Origin: CBDUQI01 sp965369325
GTDB lineage: Bacteria > Pseudomonadota > Gammaproteobacteria > Steroidobacterales > JBCBZW01
Direction of reading: 5' to 3'
DNA length: 45,356 nucleotides
NCBI GenBank assembly: GCA_965369325.1
Contig: CBDUQI010000017.1
Location: 1 to 45,356 of the forward strand
Shown in pieces: positions 8,847 to 17,440 of this stretch. Each line of letters opens with the position of its first letter. The stretch's first letter is position 1. The translations under genes and the position numbers were made by a program. The notes under the pieces are model-generated. The model saw nothing but the letters and a program-made list of their open reading frames with translations, was not told where the DNA came from and made no database searches.

Positions 8847-10109
8847 ATGCGCAAAGACACCAGCTCCCCTGCTTATCGCGCTTATGTCATGTGCGTGCTG
8901 GTGTTGGTCTACACCTTTAATTTCATCGATCGGCAGATTGTTGGCATCCTGGCGGTCCCGATTAAGGCCGATCTGGGGTTGAGCGACACCCAACTGGGGT
9001 TGATGGGCGGGTTGGCGTTCGCGTTGTTCTACACCGCGCTGGGTATTCCCATCGCCATGCTGGCGGATCGGCGCAATCGTACCTGGATCATTACCATTGC
9101 GCTGGTGGTGTGGAGCGGGATGACGGCTGTCTGCGGGCTGGCGCAGAATTTCTGGCAGCTGTTCTTGGCCCGCCTTGGGGTGGGCGTGGGCGAGGCTGGT
9201 GGGGTAATGCCCGCGTATTCTTTGATCAGCGATTACTTCCCCTCGGACCAGCGCGCGCGCGCGTTAAGTGTGTATTCGTTCGGTATCCCCATTGGCAGTG
9301 CACTGGGTATTTTCTTTGGCGGGCTGATCGCGACCAAACTGGACTGGCGGGTGGCGTTCTTCGCTGTCGGGCTGGCAGGAGTGGCGGTGGCGCCGTTGCT
9401 CAAGCTTACGGTGGCGGAGCCACCACGGGGTCAATACGACAAGAAAGTCGCCACTACAGATGCGCCTTCAATTCGGGAGATTTTCGCTACCCTTTCGCGC
9501 AAACCCAGTTTTTGGCTGATGGCGCTGGGGGCATCATCCGGCTCAATGGTGGGTTACGGGCTGTTCTTCTGGCTGCCGTCGTTTTTTGTGCGCAGCTTTG
9601 GCCTCACGCTACTGCAGGCATCGATGTACTTTGGCGCCATGCTGTTGTTGGGTGGGCTGGTCGGCATCTGGTTTGGCGGGATGTTGGCAGATCGGTTCGG
9701 CAAGACCCGTCGTCGGGTCTACGCGCTGATTCCGGCGATCGCCTTTATCGCGACCGTCCCGATGTATTTGATCGGTGTTCTCTCCACCAATCTGGTGCTG
9801 ACGTTTGTCTTGATGCTGTGGCCCACCGCGCTGGGGCTGGCTTGGCTGGGGCCGGTGCTGTCGGCCATTCAGCACGTGGCGCCGGTGAATATGCGGGCGA
9901 CTGCCGCGGCGATCTTCATGTTCATCAACAACCTGATCGGCATCGGTCTGGGGACAGTGGCCCTTGGTGCGCTGTCTGATGCCTTGTCAACCCGCTTCGG
10001 CGAGGATTCACTCAAATACGCGATCCTGTCCGGTACCGGGTTTTACGTCATCGCCGCCATTCTGTTCCTGCTCGCCACGCGGTGGCTGGAACAGGACTGG
10101 GAAGAGTAA
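8847..10109 (+). CDS. MFS transporter (spinster-like subgroup)
   Basis: A 420-residue inner-membrane carrier with about twelve hydrophobic segments, the usual size of the major facilitator superfamily. The loop after TM2 carries the family motif A in the form GIPIAMLADRRNR. RLGVGVGEAGGVMPAYSLISDYFP marks the group often annotated as spinster-like, sugar-phosphate or aromatic-acid type. The substrate cannot be told from sequence. The ATG at 8847 is chosen because GGAG (8833-8836) lies ten bases upstream; GTG and ATG codons at 8802 and 8814 would add 15 and 11 charged residues. It stands alone, divergent from the SdrD-repeat gene. Confidence 0.9.
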   Translation: MRKDTSSPAYRAYVMCVLVLVYTFNFIDRQIVGILAVPIKADLGLSDTQLGLMGGLAFALFYTALGIPIAMLADRRNRTWIITIALVVWSGMTAVCGLAQNFWQLFLARLGVGVGEAGGVMPAYSLISDYFPSDQRARALSVYSFGIPIGSALGIFFGGLIATKLDWRVAFFAVGLAGVAVAPLLKLTVAEPPRGQYDKKVATTDAPSIREIFATLSRKPSFWLMALGASSGSMVGYGLFFWLPSFFVRSFGLTLLQASMYFGAMLLLGGLVGIWFGGMLADRFGKTRRRVYALIPAIAFIATVPMYLIGVLSTNLVLTFVLMLWPTALGLAWLGPVLSAIQHVAPVNMRATAAAIFMFINNLIGIGLGTVALGALSDALSTRFGEDSLKYAILSGTGFYVIAAILFLLATRWLEQDWEE

Positions 10110-10435
10110 GCCTGCCTGGCGCACGTTAGTCTCACCGCCCAACGGCATCTCCTACCCGTTCCCGCAGCGGCAAGCCACCTACCTGTGCCAGGCGCTTGAT
10201 TCGCCTTATCTGCCGCATTCTACCGCTAACCTGCGAGCCACACGGCTATGCGCGGCTGACCGCTGGCGGAGCTATCAGTACCGTTAGTGCTCGTCGCATC
10301 CGCCGCGCAGCATCCTGTTCCGTGGCGGTGACATCGGCGGCGAACGGCAACGGCGAACGGTAGCTGGCTTAGCGCGCCTCACTGATCGATGTGCGCGCAG
10401 CTATGATTTGGATAACACCGTATTGGGGGTGGCAG
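10110..10435. other. Intergenic region, nothing firm
   Basis: 326 bp between the MFS gene and the Ig-like-repeat gene. I recognise no gene, terminator or RNA. A short direct repeat GGCGAACGG occurs twice near 10340-10360. The plus-strand open frame 9964-10287 overlaps the MFS gene out of frame and is taken as chance. Confidence 0.4.
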
Positions 10436-13400
10436 ATGAGAGAGATTCAACGCAGGTTACTAATGATTGTTTTCGGACTACTCAGTTGCGCACCGGCCTT
10501 TGGGGCGCTGGAGCTGAATGTGCAGGCAGGCCCCGATCCGGTGCGCCCAGGTGAGACCGTGGATGTGGTTATTACAGCCACCAATACGGGTGCCGCGGCG
10601 GTGACCGGCGTATCGATTACAGCGGATATCGCCGGCGGCGTGGATGATTTTTCCGAATCCATCGCGCAGCCCAATACTGCCGCCTCGTGCGTTGGCGGGC
10701 CAATTTCATCCAGTTTGTGTGAGACCGGTGAGCAGTTGCAGTGGGATATCGGCGCACTGGCGGCAGGGCAGGGGGTAAGTGTGCAGTTGCCGCCGATCGT
10801 GAGCAGCGGGGCCAACGCCCCGGCGGATGGCAGTCTGATCCAGTGGTCGGCAAACGTATCCGACGACAATGGCAACAGCGCTGGCACTGCCGTCACCGTG
10901 ACGGTGCACAGCGCGCCGGTGCTGACGTTGTCAATGTCGCCATCGGCGGATCCGGTCGCCGTAGACGCACCGCTGGCATACTCCCTTCACTACGCCAACG
11001 TCAGCGAGGCGGTTTCAGCCGTGAATACGGTGCTACAGATGCCGGTGCCTGCCGCCAGCAGTTTTGTCCAGGCGAGCCACGGCGGCGTGCTGAATGCCGG
11101 CGTGGTCAGTTGGTCACTGGGCACGCTGGCGCCGGGTAATGCGGGCGTTGTGACGCTGGCACTGGACCCTGCGGGGGATGTGGCCGATGGGACGCTAATC
11201 GCCGGTACGGCCACTGTTGAGGATGACAGTAGTCACAGCGCCCGCGCCACTTCCATCAGCCGCATTGCCCAGTCGCCTGCGCTGGGACTGGCGGTGGGCT
11301 TGCTCCAACGCACGGCAAGTGCCGGAGACACTGTGCACGCTTTGCTCACCGTGACCAATACTAGTCCGGTCAGCCGCACCGGGCTGGTGCTGTCGGCCCG
11401 TATTGCCGATGAGTTTGATGAGCTGACCGAGACTATCGCGCAGCCGGATACCGATGGTTCGTGCAACGGCGGCCCGATATCCAGCAGTCGGTGCGAGCAG
11501 GGTGAGCGCATGCTATGGGAGATAGACGAGCTGGCGCCCGGTGATGGCGTGAGTTTTGTGTTGCCTGGGATCGTGTTGGATAACCTGCCGGACGGGCGAT
11601 TGATTGATGTTGACGCGTGGGTGCTTGACGATACCAACGCGCATGCAAGAGCCGCCGCCGTGGCCAACGTGGACAGCAATGCGCCGCTGCAACTGGATAT
11701 TGCTGCCTCGGCGAATCCGGGCTTGGCGGGCGAGTTCATCGACTACACCGTTCACTATGCCAATACCGCTGAGGCTAGCAGTGCGAGTGGCGTGGCGCTT
11801 AGCGTGAGCCTGCCGGCGCACACCAGTTTTGTGAGCGCGAGCGACGGTGGCGCCGTTGCGGCCGGGCAGGTCAGTTGGCCACTGGGCAACCTGTTGCCCG
11901 GGCAAGCCGGCACAGTGGCGCTGCGGCTGGCCGTAAGCGAGCAGGCCCCCGCAGGTGCACTGTTGCGTGTGCAGGGCGATTTGCAGGCGCCCGTGATGCC
12001 GCGCGCCTGGGCCGACCACGTGGTACGCGTGGCGCCAACTGCCGAGCTTGGTTTTGCGCTTGAGTTGAGCCCCGCCACCGCGCGGCCAGGCGAGAGCGTA
12101 TTTGCCATCATGCACGTCACCAACCGCAGCGCGGTCACGCGGGAGGCGGTGCAGGTGACCGTGTTGGTGCCGGATCTCGCCAAGCAGTTCTCGGAGTCCA
12201 TTGCGCAGGCGGACGGAGCACCGTCCTGCATCGGTGGTCCCATCTCCGCCGGCCAGTGTGAGCAGGCTGAGCGGTTGATCTGGCAGCTGGGCGCACTGGC
12301 CCCGGGTGCCTCGGCCCACGTGATGATGCCGGTCATCGTGCCGCCGACCGCACCAGGCGGCGAGGTGATGCGCACAGTGGCCTGGGTGGAGGACGATGTG
12401 CGCGCTGGGGCATTGCGCAGTCGTGCCGCCTTTGCCATTGAGGCGGCGCCGCTGGAATTGCAGATTGCGGCGACCCGCGACCCGATCGGGCCGGGCCAAT
12501 TACTGAGCTTTGTAATTGACTATGGGCAGGTGGCCGCTGGGGCGGGTGAGGCCACCTTGTCCATGGCGGTGCCGGCAGGCACGCAGTTTGTCTCCGCGTC
12601 GGATGCGGGCGTATTAATTGGCGATACCGTTACCTGGACGCTGGCGAACCATGATCAGGGCGAGGGCGGAGAGGTGTCGCTGAGCGTGAGCACCGAGCCC
12701 AGCCTGCCGCAAGGATATGTGTTACAGGCGAGCGCCCGGTTGAACAATCCGGCCTTGCCGGCTGCCCACGCGGGCGCGGGCACGGCCGTGACCGTGCTTA
12801 ACGCGCAGCCTTTGTTGCTAAGCGGACAAATACAACCGTCGATGTTGCTGCCGGGCCAGCAGCATGAGGTGACGTTGACCCTGAGCAATACCTCCGCAGC
12901 GGCGGTTAATGGTGCCACTGTCACGGTGCTTCGCAGCGATGAGATTGACGATTTTCAGGAGAGTCTGGCGAATGCGGACAGCGGCGCGTCCTGTGCCGGC
13001 GGGCCGATTTCCAACGGTTCGTGTGAGCAGGCGGAACGACTAGTTTGGACACTCGGGACACTGGAAGCGGGCGCAAGCGCAACCGTGAGCCTTCCTGCAA
13101 TAGTAAGCCAAACAAGTGCGGTAGGACCGAACGGGCAACTGGTGCGCTACCACGGCTTCGCCCACGATGATGCGGGGGCCTCCGCGCGCCTTACCCTGGC
13201 CGAACAGGTGGGCGATCGTGATGGCGTGGCAGACCCTGTCGATAATTGCTTGTTCGCGGCTAACCCGCTTCAGGGTGACGGCGATGCGGACGGGCTGGGC
13301 AATGCCTGCGATGCGGATCTGGACAACGACTGCACGATCAACTTCTCAGACCTTGCCGCCATGAAGGCGGTATTCTTCAGCGCTGATCAGACGGGCGACC

Positions 13401-13504
13401 TGGATGAGGACGGTACCGTCAACTTCAGCGATCTGGCGGTGATGAAATTGGTGTTCTTCGGCGAACCGGGGCCGAGCGGCGTGCCTAACGGGTGTGCGCC
13501 TTAA
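10436..13504 (+). CDS. Secreted Ig-like/DUF11-type repeat protein with dockerin-like C-terminus
   Basis: A 1022-residue extracellular protein with a signal peptide (MREIQRRLLMIVFGLLSCAPAFGA). Two beta-sandwich modules alternate. Type A occurs four times and has a fixed two-cysteine motif SCxGGPISxxxCExxE (about 10685, 11459, 12224 and 12989). Type B occurs three times and looks like 'YTVHYAN ... FVSASDGG ... GQVSWPLGNL', the DUF11-like fold of bacterial surface proteins. The composite period is 255-258 residues. The last ~100 residues are a thrombospondin-3-like Asp motif (DRDGVADPVDNC) and two dockerin-like loops (DLDNDCTINFSDLAAM; DLDEDGTVNFSDLAVM) ending PGPSG and a Cys. The ATG at 10436 has GGGGGTGG upstream. 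Function is unknown: probably a structural or adhesive surface protein. Confidence 0.88.
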   Translation: MREIQRRLLMIVFGLLSCAPAFGALELNVQAGPDPVRPGETVDVVITATNTGAAAVTGVSITADIAGGVDDFSESIAQPNTAASCVGGPISSSLCETGEQLQWDIGALAAGQGVSVQLPPIVSSGANAPADGSLIQWSANVSDDNGNSAGTAVTVTVHSAPVLTLSMSPSADPVAVDAPLAYSLHYANVSEAVSAVNTVLQMPVPAASSFVQASHGGVLNAGVVSWSLGTLAPGNAGVVTLALDPAGDVADGTLIAGTATVEDDSSHSARATSISRIAQSPALGLAVGLLQRTASAGDTVHALLTVTNTSPVSRTGLVLSARIADEFDELTETIAQPDTDGSCNGGPISSSRCEQGERMLWEIDELAPGDGVSFVLPGIVLDNLPDGRLIDVDAWVLDDTNAHARAAAVANVDSNAPLQLDIAASANPGLAGEFIDYTVHYANTAEASSASGVALSVSLPAHTSFVSASDGGAVAAGQVSWPLGNLLPGQAGTVALRLAVSEQAPAGALLRVQGDLQAPVMPRAWADHVVRVAPTAELGFALELSPATARPGESVFAIMHVTNRSAVTREAVQVTVLVPDLAKQFSESIAQADGAPSCIGGPISAGQCEQAERLIWQLGALAPGASAHVMMPVIVPPTAPGGEVMRTVAWVEDDVRAGALRSRAAFAIEAAPLELQIAATRDPIGPGQLLSFVIDYGQVAAGAGEATLSMAVPAGTQFVSASDAGVLIGDTVTWTLANHDQGEGGEVSLSVSTEPSLPQGYVLQASARLNNPALPAAHAGAGTAVTVLNAQPLLLSGQIQPSMLLPGQQHEVTLTLSNTSAAAVNGATVTVLRSDEIDDFQESLANADSGASCAGGPISNGSCEQAERLVWTLGTLEAGASATVSLPAIVSQTSAVGPNGQLVRYHGFAHDDAGASARLTLAEQVGDRDGVADPVDNCLFAANPLQGDGDADGLGNACDADLDNDCTINFSDLAAMKAVFFSADQTGDLDEDGTVNFSDLAVMKLVFFGEPGPSGVPNGCAP

Positions 13505-13522
13505 GCGAGCCGCGAGGGTTGG

Positions 13523-13544
13523 CGCCGGCGCTCAGTCGCCGGCG
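13523..13544. terminator. GC-rich hairpin between convergent genes
   Basis: CGCCGGCG-ctcagt-CGCCGGCG forms an 8-bp all-GC stem between the convergent Ig-repeat gene and the lipoprotein gene, overlapping the last codons of the latter. It has no T-run, so termination is only a possibility. Confidence 0.35.
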
Positions 13545-13852
13545 TCGGCCGGCCACAGCATCAGGCCCATCGGGCCGATTAGGCGATCGCCATGACGGGT
13601 CAGCACCACCGTGCCCTGGGCGTTGCTTAAGATCACCCGTCGCCCGTCGATCAGATATTCACCCGAGGCCACCGTGCCCATCACCTGGATGTGCGCGGTG
13701 CCATCCTGCGCGAAGGTATAGCGGGTGAGACCCCCGACATCCACATAGGTCCCGCGCACAGGTTCGTTACACCCGCTCAGCGCCGGCGTCAAACAGGCGA
13801 TGAGCGCCAGCGCGCAGGCGGCACGGGCTGGTATCTTGCGGCGGTCTCGCAT
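13532..13852 (-). CDS. Small hypothetical lipoprotein
   Basis: A 106-residue protein with a lipoprotein signal: MRDRRKIPARAACALALIA, then a lipobox LSGC at about residues 24-27, so it is probably lipid-anchored in the envelope. The mature part of about 80 residues is beta-rich (TYVDVGGLTRYTFAQDGTAHI ... GEYLIDGRRVIL) and resembles small 'expression-reporting' beta-barrel lipoproteins of unknown role. GGAG lies six bases before the ATG at 13852, which supports this start over the longer frame to 13963. It is divergent from the HTH-TPR gene and convergent with the Ig-repeat gene. Confidence 0.75.
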   Translation of the reverse strand: MRDRRKIPARAACALALIACLTPALSGCNEPVRGTYVDVGGLTRYTFAQDGTAHIQVMGTVASGEYLIDGRRVILSNAQGTVVLTRHGDRLIGPMGLMLWPADAGD

Positions 13853-14099
13853 TGCGGGCTCCGTCAATGGCTTTGAGATAAGGCAGCATCGCGCAGGGGT
13901 GTGTGCGCCGCGGCCGCAGAAACCGGCAGTTACCGGCAGAAAGCCAGCGTTAAGAGAATTCACCCAGCGTTTCCCCTACACTTGTGTGCACTGACTCAGT
14001 CGATGAGGCGGTGTAGTGCGTTTGCTTGAACACCAACGGCCCTTGGCTTTCGGGCGGGCATCGGACACCGCTGACGCGTTCGCATGAGGCGAAGTTTGT

Positions 14100-16145
14100 A
14101 TGACCGATCAAACACGCCGGCGTCGCCGCGGTGTGCGGGCGTCGCGCAGCAAACTCAGCCAGGCCATGAGCGCCGCAGGGGTAAGAACCCAGGCGGCCCT
14201 GGCCGAGCGAATCGCCGACCTCGAAGGGCTGGAATCCGTGCCGCGCGATGCGGTGAATCGTGCGTTCCGTCAGCATCCCATCGACCCAAACACCTTGGCA
14301 CGCGTGGCTAACGCGCTAGGCGTCGAGCCGTTCACTTTGTATCTCACCGAGCATGAGGCCAACGCCGACGCACAGGCTAGTGTGGCCGACAGCATCGCCA
14401 GCCCCCAGCTGTCGCTGACGCCCGCGGATGCCACACGTGGCGGTTGGGCGCTGTGGTTGCTGGCGGTCGGCGCCCTGGCCCTAGCTGCCTTGCTCGCCTG
14501 GCAGCCGCATCGCGAACTCGCCGAGCCCGCACCTGCGCTGACCACCGCCCCATCAGTGGTGCCGCTGAGCCCGGTGGCGGGTCGCCTTACGTTGGCGGTG
14601 GTCGGGACTGATGAGGCCTCCGATGGCGCGCTGGCGTCCGCTTTGCGTGAGCGGTTGAGTGCCGCCTTTGCGGTGGCCTCCCAGGGGGCGACGCTGCTCA
14701 CACGCGATCTGGCGCCCGCGCAGATTGCCGAGCGACTTCAGGCCGACGTGGTGGTGCAGGTGGGCGCCGAAACGGTGGGTCGTCGCATTGGTTTGACCGT
14801 GTCCTTATTTGCGCGCGGAACCCACCGTCAGGTGTGGGCGCAGAGCATGGACGGGTCACTGCTTGTCGCTCGTTTGCCGGCAGTGTCGGAGCAGGCAGCA
14901 CAAGCGGTGCGTTACGCATTGGGCTTGCCCACGGCATTGGGGGTCTCGCCGCCCCATTTCCCACTGGCACCGGTGCAAAGAGACTATCTGCGCGGCCGTG
15001 CCAATCTTGACGCGGTGCAGTCGGAGCTGAATATCAAACGTGCACAGAGCCGATTCCAGGCCGCGCTGCGCCAGGACGCCAATTACGCTCAGGCGCACGC
15101 CGGTTTGTGCGAGGCGCTGGTGCAGGAGTCCTGGATGAGCGATGAGCAACGTACGCTGGCGGATGCCGAGGCCGCGTGCCAGCAGGCGTTGCTGCTGGCG
15201 CGCACCGACCCTTACGTGATGGCTGCACAGGGCGCGATGCTGGTGCGCAGCGGACGGCTGGATGATGCCTTAGCCATCTACGCGCAAGCGCTGGCGCAGT
15301 GGCCGAAACACGTGGACGCCCTCAACGGCATGGCGGCTGCACGCTTCGCGCGGTTTCGTCAAAGCAGCAATCAGGCGGATCTGCTGAGTGCGCGCGACCA
15401 TGCGCGGCGTGCCGCAGAGGCGGACCCCACCTTGTGGAAAACCCATTTCTATTTGGGTCTGTACGAGCACACGTTGGGCGATCTGCCGCAGGCCATTGCC
15501 GCCAGCGAGGTCGCACTGGCGCAGGATCGCAACCAGTATGTGCTCGCGAATCTGGGCACGATGTACTTTTGCGGGGGCGACATCGATAAGGCGCGCACCT
15601 ACTACGAGGAGGCAGCCGCGTTAGCACCGCAGTCCTATGTAGGCAGTGAATTTCTCGGCATGGTGTATTACTACCTGGAGCAGTTCGAGACGTCGGTGCG
15701 CCTGCGCAAGTCGGCCATTGAGTCGCTTAGCGCGCAGGACACGCCAATGGTGCAGGAGATGTGGGGCGCGTTAGGCGATTCTTATCGGCGCGCGGGGCAG
15801 AGGCAGGAGGCGGTGGCGGCATACCTGCAAGCCGTGGAAATCCTGGAGCGCGACGCGCTCAGGGGTATCGGTAGCGTGACCGATCAGGCTGCCCGCGTTT
15901 ATTACCATTCGGTACTGGCGCAACTGGCACCCGCGAAGGTCCCGCCAGCCTTGGCACTGGAGGCAGCACGCCAACTGGACGATATTTTTGAGCGGGCGGC
16001 TGAGCCAGCTGCCTTTATTCGGTTGAGCGAAACTTGGCGCCTGCAAGGCAACCTGCCAAACGCGCGCAAGGCCCTGGCGCGCGCCGAGGCGCATTGTCCG
16101 GGCTACGCATTGCATCCAGATCTAAAGGACTTGCATGCGCCGTAG
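14100..16145 (+). CDS. Membrane HTH-TPR protein (CadC-like layout)
   Basis: 681 residues. The N-terminus (about residues 15-80) looks like an XRE/lambda-repressor-type helix-turn-helix (TQAALAERIADLEGLESVP ... IDPNTLARVANALGVEPF). One transmembrane helix follows at about 118-137 (WALWLLAVGALALAALLAW), after a short linker. The exported part begins with a TolB-N-like alpha/beta domain (about 160-270: RLTLAVVGTDEASDGALASAL ... IAERLQADVVVQVGAE). Some eight to ten TPR-like helix pairs fill residues 290-680. The layout, a cytoplasmic DNA-binding head, one TM helix and a periplasmic TPR sensor, resembles CadC/ToxR-type one-component regulators, but those normally carry a winged-helix OmpR head. 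A sensor-regulator role is inference. The ATG at 14100 has GAGGCGAAG upstream. Confidence 0.75.
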   Translation: MTDQTRRRRRGVRASRSKLSQAMSAAGVRTQAALAERIADLEGLESVPRDAVNRAFRQHPIDPNTLARVANALGVEPFTLYLTEHEANADAQASVADSIASPQLSLTPADATRGGWALWLLAVGALALAALLAWQPHRELAEPAPALTTAPSVVPLSPVAGRLTLAVVGTDEASDGALASALRERLSAAFAVASQGATLLTRDLAPAQIAERLQADVVVQVGAETVGRRIGLTVSLFARGTHRQVWAQSMDGSLLVARLPAVSEQAAQAVRYALGLPTALGVSPPHFPLAPVQRDYLRGRANLDAVQSELNIKRAQSRFQAALRQDANYAQAHAGLCEALVQESWMSDEQRTLADAEAACQQALLLARTDPYVMAAQGAMLVRSGRLDDALAIYAQALAQWPKHVDALNGMAAARFARFRQSSNQADLLSARDHARRAAEADPTLWKTHFYLGLYEHTLGDLPQAIAASEVALAQDRNQYVLANLGTMYFCGGDIDKARTYYEEAAALAPQSYVGSEFLGMVYYYLEQFETSVRLRKSAIESLSAQDTPMVQEMWGALGDSYRRAGQRQEAVAAYLQAVEILERDALRGIGSVTDQAARVYYHSVLAQLAPAKVPPALALEAARQLDDIFERAAEPAAFIRLSETWRLQGNLPNARKALARAEAHCPGYALHPDLKDLHAP

Positions 16146-16166
16146 GCGGCAAGCGACCATGCTTGA

Positions 16167-17033
16167 GTGAAGTACCTATACGACATTCGTTGGCTGACGC
16201 ATGTGGCGCGGCAGGGGCTAGAAGATCTGGCACCGGCCGTGCGACAGGCCTTTAACGCCGATACCACTGATGATCGACTGGAACTGGTCTACGGCCGTCC
16301 TGCGCGGCGCCGTATCATTGCGCTTGCGGTGGCCGGCTTCGTGGCGGGTGTGCTGATCGACCAGGCACTTGATGGTATGCAGTTTGCCCATCTAATTAAC
16401 TGGCCGGCGTTCGCGCTGGGCGCGGCCCACGCGGTGCTGGTACGTCGGTATTTGTTCTCTGGGCAGGCGGGTGAGCAGGACTTTCCGTGGTTGGCGGCCT
16501 CAATGGTGCCAGCGGTGGTGTTGCTGATGGCAATATCGCTGGTGTCACCCGTATGGCCCTCTGCGGCGCAGAACAGCGCCGATATGGCCGATGGTATTGG
16601 CCCGCTGCTGGTGGCGATTACCGATGCGATTGGGGTGGCGGCCGTATTCGCGATTGCGGTAGCCACGTTATGTTTCAGCCGCCAGTGGGTGTCCGCGCTG
16701 ATGAACCTGGCGGTGCGCTTGCTGCTGTTCAAAATCGCGATCTGGATAATCGTACGGGTATTGCTGGAAATTGGCATCGTAGGGCCGATTTTGGCCGGGA
16801 TACTGCGCGGCGTCTTCGGCATCGAGATTCCAGACTGGTTGCCGGAACTGGCTGACCAACTAACCTATTTCGCGTTGATGTCGATGGCGTATTTGGCGGT
16901 TATCGGTGCGACCTGGACGGTATGCCGGCGCAACTTTGCAGAGCTGTTGCGCAGCGGTGAGGTGAATATTCTGAAGGCGTTGTCGGCATTGGCCAATCAG
17001 CCGAAGCCGAAGCCCGAAGATCAACCTGGCTAA
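16167..17033 (+). CDS. Hypothetical multi-TM membrane protein
   Basis: 288 residues, unknown family. A soluble N-terminus of about 48 residues is followed by about six or seven hydrophobic segments (residues 49-250), including an Ile/Val-rich one, FKIAIWIIVRVLLEIGIVGPILAGIL. A short cytoplasmic tail ends in KPKPEDQPG. The start is taken as GTG at 16167, 22 bases after the HTH-TPR stop, so the two may be co-transcribed; there is no good ribosome binding site and an ATG at 16159 is out of frame. It may be a partner of the upstream membrane regulator, but nothing in the sequence proves this. Confidence 0.7.
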   Translation: MKYLYDIRWLTHVARQGLEDLAPAVRQAFNADTTDDRLELVYGRPARRRIIALAVAGFVAGVLIDQALDGMQFAHLINWPAFALGAAHAVLVRRYLFSGQAGEQDFPWLAASMVPAVVLLMAISLVSPVWPSAAQNSADMADGIGPLLVAITDAIGVAAVFAIAVATLCFSRQWVSALMNLAVRLLLFKIAIWIIVRVLLEIGIVGPILAGILRGVFGIEIPDWLPELADQLTYFALMSMAYLAVIGATWTVCRRNFAELLRSGEVNILKALSALANQPKPKPEDQPG

Positions 17034-17440
17034 GCTCAGCCGTACCCGCGCACTAACCGGGCGGGGCAACCGGCCCAGTGCTTCGGCGCCCGCATCGCGT
17101 CCTGCATGTCCTGCGAGTTGGCCAACCGGCTAACCGGCGGGGCGCATTTGTCATATCGTCTTTATTGCGCTGATTCGCTATCGAATCAAATACGTAGCTG
17201 ATATGCTTCGCAGTATCGGAGGACAGGTGTTTAGCCATGCTAGGCGCAGTGAAGCGCTAACCCTCAGATGCGAATAGAAAAATATAAAAAAACACCTGAG
17301 TAAGGTGGACACAGCGGCCCGTCGTTCAGGCATCAAAACGTTGTGGCAACAATGAGATGCAAGCCTAGTGTGTGAGTGTGCACGCCCGCTTGTGAGTATG
17401 TAACGAACTCTCCGCGATTACGCGGGGCAGGGGTACCATT
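17034..17440. other. Intergenic region with palindrome
   Basis: 407 bp upstream of the FG-GAP/ASPIC gene. It contains the palindrome at 17171-17188 and an A-rich run near 17277-17292. A 61-codon minus-strand open frame (17053-17238) lacks any recognisable feature. I looked for a cyclic di-GMP riboswitch here and did not find its conserved core. Confidence 0.5.
17171..17188. promoter_or_regulatory. Palindrome TGATTCG-CTAT-CGAATCA
   Basis: A perfect 18-bp inverted repeat with 7-bp arms lies about 253-270 bp upstream of the FG-GAP/ASPIC gene. It could be an operator for a dimeric regulator; no promoter assignment is possible. Confidence 0.35.

Noticed and set aside
9110..9979. A 289-codon frame inside the MFS transporter gene
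   Set aside because: Wrong frame of a clear transporter; low-complexity Gly/Ala/Arg translation with no family features.
17034..17440. Possible cyclic di-GMP riboswitch before the FG-GAP gene
   Set aside because: The conserved GEMM core and tetraloop-receptor sequences are not present.
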